Below are positions 58,066-64,000 of a DNA stretch of 64,000 bases, one piece after another. Numbering within the stretch: the stretch's first letter is position 1; each line of letters opens with the position of its first letter. Where the stretch lies: the NCBI RefSeq assembly GCF_036669915.1, contig NC_089321.1:6966163-7030162 (forward strand). The letters run 5' to 3'. The stretch comes from Pocillopora verrucosa (taxonomy: Eukaryota; Cnidaria; Anthozoa; Scleractinia; Pocilloporidae). A program made the translations under genes and the position numbers. The notes beneath the pieces are model-generated. The model was not told where the DNA came from and made no database searches. It worked only from the letters and a program-made list of their open reading frames with translations.

Positions 58066-61000
58066 CTAAACCCATGGCCAATCCCTTTCTGGGGGAAATC
58101 CGGGAGGAAAGACTGGAGGAGGCCTGGGAGGCAGTTTTGGTGGAACTAACCAAAGAAAAATGCAATTAAAAACACAAAATAAGTAACAAAAAAAAAACTT
58201 AGTAATCAACTACTTTATTGTTTTTGTCACTTAATCACTCAAAATAAGCTCTTATAACTGATTATTGACTCTTTCCCCTGCCTCCCTCCCACAGACACTT
58301 TAATTCTATCGTTTATTAGTGGAGATATCGTTTATTATGTGTACAGTCTGTTATGGGTCAGATGACACCCACATGCAATGTTACGTGATAGCTACTTAGA
58401 GATTATATAAAAAATAGGACGGAATAAGTAAATTAATTATTAATTTTCTATTTGGAAAGGCCTGGCGCTGATAAGGAACATGTTTAAAGATCTTTATCAA
58501 GTGTGTTAAGCACACAAAGCTTCTTTTAACTTGGAACGAGGCCAGGGGGCTCAATCAAGACATATAAAAGTAATCTCGTACCGAGATCCAACCGTGTCAC
58601 TGAAACTTTTGGCCGTGAAAGGTCTGGTTACGAGATCTAAACTAGTTCAAGAGAGATTAGCCTTGACCGATCCAGTATATTGACTTAATTGTTTCTACAG
58701 GGAATAGAAAACAAAATCACGTTTCAAGTTGAAGACGTTGAAACTAAAAGAAAAAAAATAGAAATAATGGACTTTTACTTACGAGTGATTTGAATTCGCT
58801 CTATACATCTTGGTATTGCGTTGGGATCGCACTCGCAATCCAGATTTTTCCCATCTTTTACAGCGTTGAAACTCTCTCCGGGTTTGTACAAAATACTCGA
58901 ATCACCACCAGGACTACAAACTGCGCATATAAAAAAAGTAAATATTATCATTATCAAATATTATCATTGCTGATATTTTCCCAGTTGTTTAAGCTAGTAA
59001 AAGATTTTGTTTTATGTCACGCCCTACTGTCTGGGTGGCTTACATTCAGGGACAAGTCATTATTTTTTGCCAAGGGAGGGGGATTGGAGGATTTTGGTTC
59101 TATCACAATTAAATTAACCTGATATCCCCCCCCCCCCGCCCATAAGGCTCTGTATCATTCTTATGACCCCACCCCACCCCCACCCCTTATTTTGTAGTTA
59201 ATTGGCAGTCAGTCTTTCTATATCCCCCCCTCTATACTCTATTGGTGACGACTGATTCCCCTTCCGTTCCCTCTGAATGCCAAGTAACCCACCCCCCACC
59301 CCCACCCCAAATCTTCCAGCCTCTCAAGCAGGAAATGATCATCGTTCCCTTATATACCTCTAATCCTAATAACGTTACCCACAATACAGTTCAATATGAG
59401 AGATTCTTCCCTGGCCGAAACGCTGGCTTACGAATCCGCAGACTTGCCAATATTTCCTGACACATTAGTTAGTTCCAATGGTTCTAGTAGGTGAATTACA
59501 TCAGCCTAACTTATCATTTCTATCTTTAACGGTAATTTCTTACCACACTTTTTCGGGCAGCACTCCGCCATTTCATCAACCTCTTCCTTCGGGCAGATCT
59601 CTGGAATTTCGGGACATTCGTACATAAACATCTGCGGTTTGCCATCTTCGTCACAACCTTTCTTTTCACATACGGGGTTGCGCTGTAAAACCACTTCTTT
59701 ACAATCAGGTTTTTCTGAATTTGAAATCAAGTACGTGGTTTCAATAGAGGAATCAGCTGTCTGTTTTATGATAGATAGATAGATAGATAGATAGACTGTG
59801 TTTTATTAAAATTACATTGCAGATAAAACTGAATTGCGTAACTTCACATTAATTAATTGTACAAACTGTTTCTGCAACACATATTTATGAAACTTGTTGC
59901 CGCTCTGTCGGTCTTACAACGATTAAGATTGAAATTCCTCTGTTTCCTAAAATTGTAATTAGCCTGATAACTTTTTGGGATTAAAGAATGAATTTTGTTG
60001 TTTTTGTTTTCTAAAACTGATCGGAAAAGTGTCGATGTCAACTGTTCTTGGTGGGTTCTCAAGCTTGGGATGTTTGCTTGATCGAGGGCTTCTTTGTATG
60101 ATGCTCCTGGGAAGATGCATGCAAGGGCTCTTTTCTGCACTCTCTCCAGATCGGCTTGTAGATATTTCTATAATATTGGTAAAATATCATGGCTCTTGTA
60201 TTTGGTAAATAACATAATACCCATTCCATAAAACTTGATCTAACTTCACCTTAAAAACTTACCGAACGATCTCTTTTCTTTGCGCTGAAATGAAGGCGAA
60301 AGAAAGAATTACAATCACTTTTGTGAAAGTTTCGAATCATTTCTAAACTCACCCCTTATTTTCCTTGCACATACAAGGGAAATGTGAATATTAAAAAAAA
60401 ACATTTGGATCGAGAATTGGAATCAGGTGAATGGTCAAGTTAGAGAAGAAACGGTGTACAATTTTAATTCGAGATACCAAAACTGGGATGTAATTCCCTA
60501 AGCCTGAAGCTATCGACCAATGCGGAACGAGCAAATTTGAACTGTACTTATACGAGGCTGCCTTCAATTTGCTGACGCATTGATCATGAAAACCCTAAAT
60601 TCTTCACGATGATTCTTCATTTATCGAACCGTGGTGAATACTTGATGATTAAACAAAGGATTATTCATATTATACCTTCTATTACCATATTATTTTTACT
60701 AGAATTCTTGGGTTTGGCTATTTTAGATGCGGCAGTCCATGTGCGAGAAAGGAAGCTTCTAAAATTTTTGGTTACCAACGAAAAAAAGAGATGAACCTTT
60801 TGTTAAGTTCCTTTACCGTTAGCTAAGCAAAAGCTTTTTCGAGTCAGCGATTTTCATTCCAATTCAACGTTTTTCCGCAAGGCAATTTTAAAGTCATCAG
60901 AGCTGTTCTGAAATAAAACCTGTTTGTTTAATTTCAGGTTGTCATGACATCTCAAGTTCATATTACATCTGGTCACATCACACTCTTTAAACTCTCAGTT

Positions 61001-61571
61001 ACTAGAGGAAAATTGAGAAACATTTTGTCATTTTTGTATTACCTAAAAAGAATTTGCAACAGGCAATCTGTATTATTTTGTTCTCTTATCAAACCATTTA
61101 TCGGTTACTTAGTCAATAATGTACTTTATAAAGATTGCATCAGAGATTAATTATTATCTGTTCGCCTCTCGTTGAAAAGTTCTATTTTATATATCAGAGA
61201 GACAGAGAGAAACACTAAGAAACTTTGAGGAATTAAAAAAACCCTCAATCCAAAAAAACCTCAATTAAACAAATTTTAAAATGGTGAGTTCGTTACCGAC
61301 GGGTTGAGAGAGCAGAGACGTAATATTAAAAAAGATGTGTTCATTGTGTCAATGTATGTTGCCATAATATCTTGAAACAATAAAGAAGACCCAAAAATGG
61401 TTTCTTTCGATTCTTTCCCTTTATAAGTGAGTATGCTTAGGAAGAAGAGATAAAGAGATGAAAACAAAATACGTTAAATGAGCAAACCTTTTGTGCGATT
61501 GCTCCAGCAAATGTTTCATAAACTGCCACGCTGGCAATCAGCAGGACAAAAAAAAAGTTCGTATATCTCAT
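58066..61571 (-). CDS. Diverged secreted Cys-rich family member with Pro-rich tail, minus strand (VWC gene 7)
   Basis: Minus-strand exons in reading order: 61571-61488, 60284-60263, 59714-59544, 58920-58783 and 58145-58066; 164 aa. Exon 1 is a signal peptide (MRYTNFFFVLLIASVAVYET) directly preceded by an acceptor (ATTTTCAG). Exon 2 adds RKEKRSF, a dibasic propeptide site. Exon 3 has eight Cys, ending ECCPKKC, like a VWC that lost part of its N-terminal CxxCxC. Exon 4 has only four Cys (DCECD), a half-module. The tail (LPPRPPPVFPPGFPP) matches the tail of VWC gene 6 (RPPPLLPPGFPG). Intron phases are 0, 1, 1, 1 as in the rest of the family, so membership is supported although the domains are diverged. 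An intron contains a LINE fragment. Confidence 0.7.
59106..59325. repeat. C-rich low-complexity / dispersed repeat, copy B
   Basis: Poly-C and CCCCACCCC runs surround AATTGGCAGTCAG and CTCTATACTCTATTGG, which also occur at 45,826-45,985. It lies in an intron of the minus-strand gene. Confidence 0.6.
59770..60225 (-). mobile_element. Non-LTR retrotransposon (LINE) 3' fragment
   Basis: The minus-strand translation reads YLQADLERVQKRALACIFPG followed by SYKEALDQANIPSL and RNFNLNRCKTDRAATSF. This is the typical C-terminal end of LINE reverse-transcriptase polyproteins. An in-frame stop just upstream shows it is dead. Its 3' side ends at a (TAGA)n microsatellite at about 59,773-59,799, a plausible element tail. 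It sits inside the intron between exons 2 and 3 of the minus-strand gene, in the same orientation. Confidence 0.75.
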
Positions 61572-62882
61572 GCTGAAAATCAGGTTATTCAGCTTTCGAG
61601 GACCTCTTCTGATCGCTTCTGATTAACAATTCGAGATACGATTGTTATATAGAACATCAATTACAGTATATCATTTTTGGACAATGTCCATCACATTACC
61701 CGGCAGGTCAGTAAATCCTTTATCACTTTTCATTGGTGTTTCAAATTGCGGTTTAAATAGTTAGGTAAACTTTTGTTATCGAATTAGCTCAAAAGTAAAT
61801 CTTTTCTTTTGTGTTATTTCGCGACCGTAATTAAAATCTAAATGTCGGAAGTTACGTGAGGACCCCTTAGGAAATAAAGTTCAGCAAAATTTTGTCTTAA
61901 TAATTATTCCTGTTCGGTTTAACCAGTGTGAAACATTAAATTGATTAAAGGTTTTGAAACTTGTTAAAAATGGATACAGGTAATGATTTGTCTCGACTAA
62001 TGTATATCTCTTTTGGATAGTTTTTCAAATAATTTCCAAAATTTAACATTTCTCATTTCTGCACGAATCGCTTTAATTTTAAATTTTACTTCTACAATAG
62101 ACAGTCTGTTTATGCCGCGTCTCAGTGGTTATGAGAATTTTTGACATTGATTTGCAAATAATAATTTTGAAATTTTTGTTTGACGTTATATCAGTTTCTT
62201 GTATATCTACGGAAACATGAAATTTATTACGCGTTGCGTCTATTTGCCGGCAATATTTCAAAGTCATATTGATCCCGCCGCCGTCGGAGATTAAAATGCT
62301 AAAAAATAATAATGCAATTACCCAATATGACAGTAAAATGCGACAGAAAATCAAATTGACACACAAAATTGCTTAGTTTTAAACAGTTGTTAGGATATTC
62401 TGTCACTTGTTTCAGATGCTCACAAATCATCATACAATCTAAAGAACCGCGTGTATCTTACAGACATTCAGTAAATAAGCTTTACAAACAGTTCCTCGGC
62501 AGACCCTTTCCTGACCTTATTGCCTGTATCTTTATTTTCGTATTAGTATTACAAAAAGGGGATATCGGAGCAGATAGATTTAAGTAAGAAAATAGACAGA
62601 TTAATTTTCTTATTTCAATAGTCTGGCTAGGAACATATCCATATGGTGACGTCATAAATCATGGCGTCTTTTATTCCAGCACTAACGAGTTTAGCCCTGC
62701 ATTGTTGTCACCGATAGTAAAAGACGACCGAAAGAGCTCAAAGAAAACGAAATACAAATGGTATAGGATATGTAGCGCAAAAAATCGAATTTTGAAGTCG
62801 GGCGGCGGCAGAGGAACTCAAATTCATGGGATCTAAGTCGTTTCTAACCTAAGAATAACATTAATAGATTAAAAAAATACTA
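61572..62882. other. Gene-free stretch upstream of the minus-strand gene
   Basis: The acceptor at the start codon implies a 5'UTR exon of the minus-strand gene somewhere here, not located. TGACGTCA, a palindromic CRE-type site, is at 62,646-62,653. No other support. Confidence 0.4.
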
Positions 62883-62953
62883 TGCACTGACCGGGAATCG
62901 AACCCGGGCCTCCCGCGTGGCAGGCGAGAATTCTACCACTGAACCATCAGTGC
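62883..62953 (-). tRNA. tRNA-Gly (GCC)
   Basis: 71 nt on the minus strand. The acceptor stem is perfect (GCACTGA/TCAGTGC), the D-arm has GTTCAGTGGTAGAAT (box A), the anticodon loop is CTGCCAC with anticodon GCC, and the T-arm contains GGTTCGATTCC (box B). It closely matches the strongly conserved metazoan tRNA-Gly(GCC) sequence. There are no introns and no SINE body, so it is most likely functional. Confidence 0.93.
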
Positions 62954-63908
62954 TTCTATGTATAAGATTGCGTAATTGACTTAGAGAAGTAAAAAAATGC
63001 GCTCCTCGTTGCCTGTTTGGAAGATTATGTAATCATTTTAATCATTTAACAAAGCCTATCGTGATCAAAGTTTATCCACTTTTCTTGATAGGCAGAACTT
63101 AAGAAGTTTGACCATGAGTTTTGATTAAAAACATTAAAAACATTTTCCTCTTTTATCCTATTCCATCTTTTAAATTGATCTTCGAACGCTTTCAATCATT
63201 TCCTATGAATCTCATTCAATCCCTTGCCCTTTATATACCTCAAGCCTGATAAAGATACCCCTTTCGGATGCACCTCTGAGCCCCGCCACAGGGCGAGAGC
63301 CTGTTTATAAGTCTGACTTACTAAAATAGACATATCAGTGACTTCTGGATACGTTAATCACTTAAAGCAAGATATCGAGTCTATAATCCCTTGCTCCTTG
63401 GCAACCAAAGATAAGGGATGTCAAATCGTGGACATAATAGAGTGATTTAGCAAGAGGAAGGAAACACCATTTCAGAACGGGAAAGCGCGCGGACAGTCTA
63501 GACTGACAATGTAGTAAACTTGTACATAAAAGAACTGTTCTGACCGTGCTTCCACCAAGAACTGTACACTTGTTGATATTATGTGCCATGATAGAACACT
63601 AATAAAATTAAGTTTACCAGAATATCAACAAGCATTTATCCATTGTTCCTTTTCTGGCTTGCTTACAAAAATAACATTACACTTTACGGTAAGGAGACTC
63701 TGTAAAACACTCGGCTCATGAATTTAACTGAGACCACAGTTCATCCACATGATTCTTAGGGACCCCATCTACCATCCATCGTAAGATGCACAAGAGTCTC
63801 AGAACAAAAATTAATCGGCTAAGCTAGCTTGATCAGTTTATTTATTATTTAAATTTTGCAAAAACAAGATATCCTCCTGTCTGTGATGCTCTCCTTTTCA
63901 GTTTTCAG
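62954..63908. other. Gene-free stretch
   Basis: No supported exon. TTATATACCTCAAGCCTGAT at about 63,232-63,251 resembles a motif near 59,350, so dispersed repeat sequence is likely. Confidence 0.4.
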
Positions 63909-64000
63909 CAACAGGACGGGTTCAGGAACACTCTGAGAACCTAGGAACTCGATTGGCAAAAGCGTACCGGGATGGTACTTGTGATGATGAAGCCGCGTGA
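63909..64000 (+). CDS. Possible terminal exon at the right edge
   Basis: After a pyrimidine-rich acceptor (CTCTCCTTTTCAG...TTTTCAG), one frame stays open for 29 codons (EHSENLGTRLAKAYRDG, then TCDDEAA) and stops with TGA exactly at 63,998-64,000. No partner exon or domain was recognised. A chance open frame is possible. Confidence 0.2.

Overview
The window looks like nuclear DNA of an invertebrate animal, most likely an anthozoan cnidarian (stony-coral type). Genes are split into short exons with GT-AG (some GC-AG) introns and AATAAA signals. The DNA is AT-rich with abundant dispersed repeats, including a tRNA-headed SINE array, a LINE 3' fragment and foldback elements. There is no operon structure. 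The taxon is inferred from repeat style and protein flavour, not from a database search.

Layout. (1) 1-7,024: two tandem copies of a single-pass membrane protein gene. The left copy shows only its last exon. The right copy is complete, with a signal peptide, a Ser/Pro/Thr-rich ectodomain made of a 57-bp coding minisatellite, a transmembrane helix and a short cytoplasmic tail. An orphan signal-peptide exon lies between them. (2) 7,025-13,187: no gene seen. (3) 13,188-56,411: a tandem, same-strand array of secreted Cys-rich genes built from interchangeable phase-1 exons: signal peptide, short and often dibasic propeptide, an optional 4-Cys WSC-like domain, one to four 10-Cys VWC domains, and usually a Pro-rich C-terminus carrying an FPFPF-type motif. 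There are six intact genes (303, 232, 222, 204, 512 and 308 aa) and a 78-codon chimera. (4) 58,066-61,571: a diverged family member (164 aa) on the minus strand. (5) 61,572-64,000: intergenic DNA with one canonical tRNA-Gly(GCC) gene and a possible exon at the right edge.

The array evolves by unequal exchange. A unit running from intron 6 of the first VWC gene to intron 2 of the second is tandemly duplicated (about 16.13-19.98 kb and 19.99-24.9 kb). At the junction this makes an in-frame mini-gene that keeps the signal peptide and the Pro-rich tail but has no VWC exon. Elsewhere the genes differ by presence or absence of the WSC-like exon, VWC copy number and a degenerate half-VWC. VWC modules are commonly extracellular protein-binding domains, often for BMP/TGF-beta ligands or matrix. 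A secreted or matrix role here is inference.

All exon coordinates were assigned by eye from splice consensus, reading-frame continuity and paralogue comparison. Each assembled CDS is a multiple of three with a single terminal stop. UTR boundaries are tentative.
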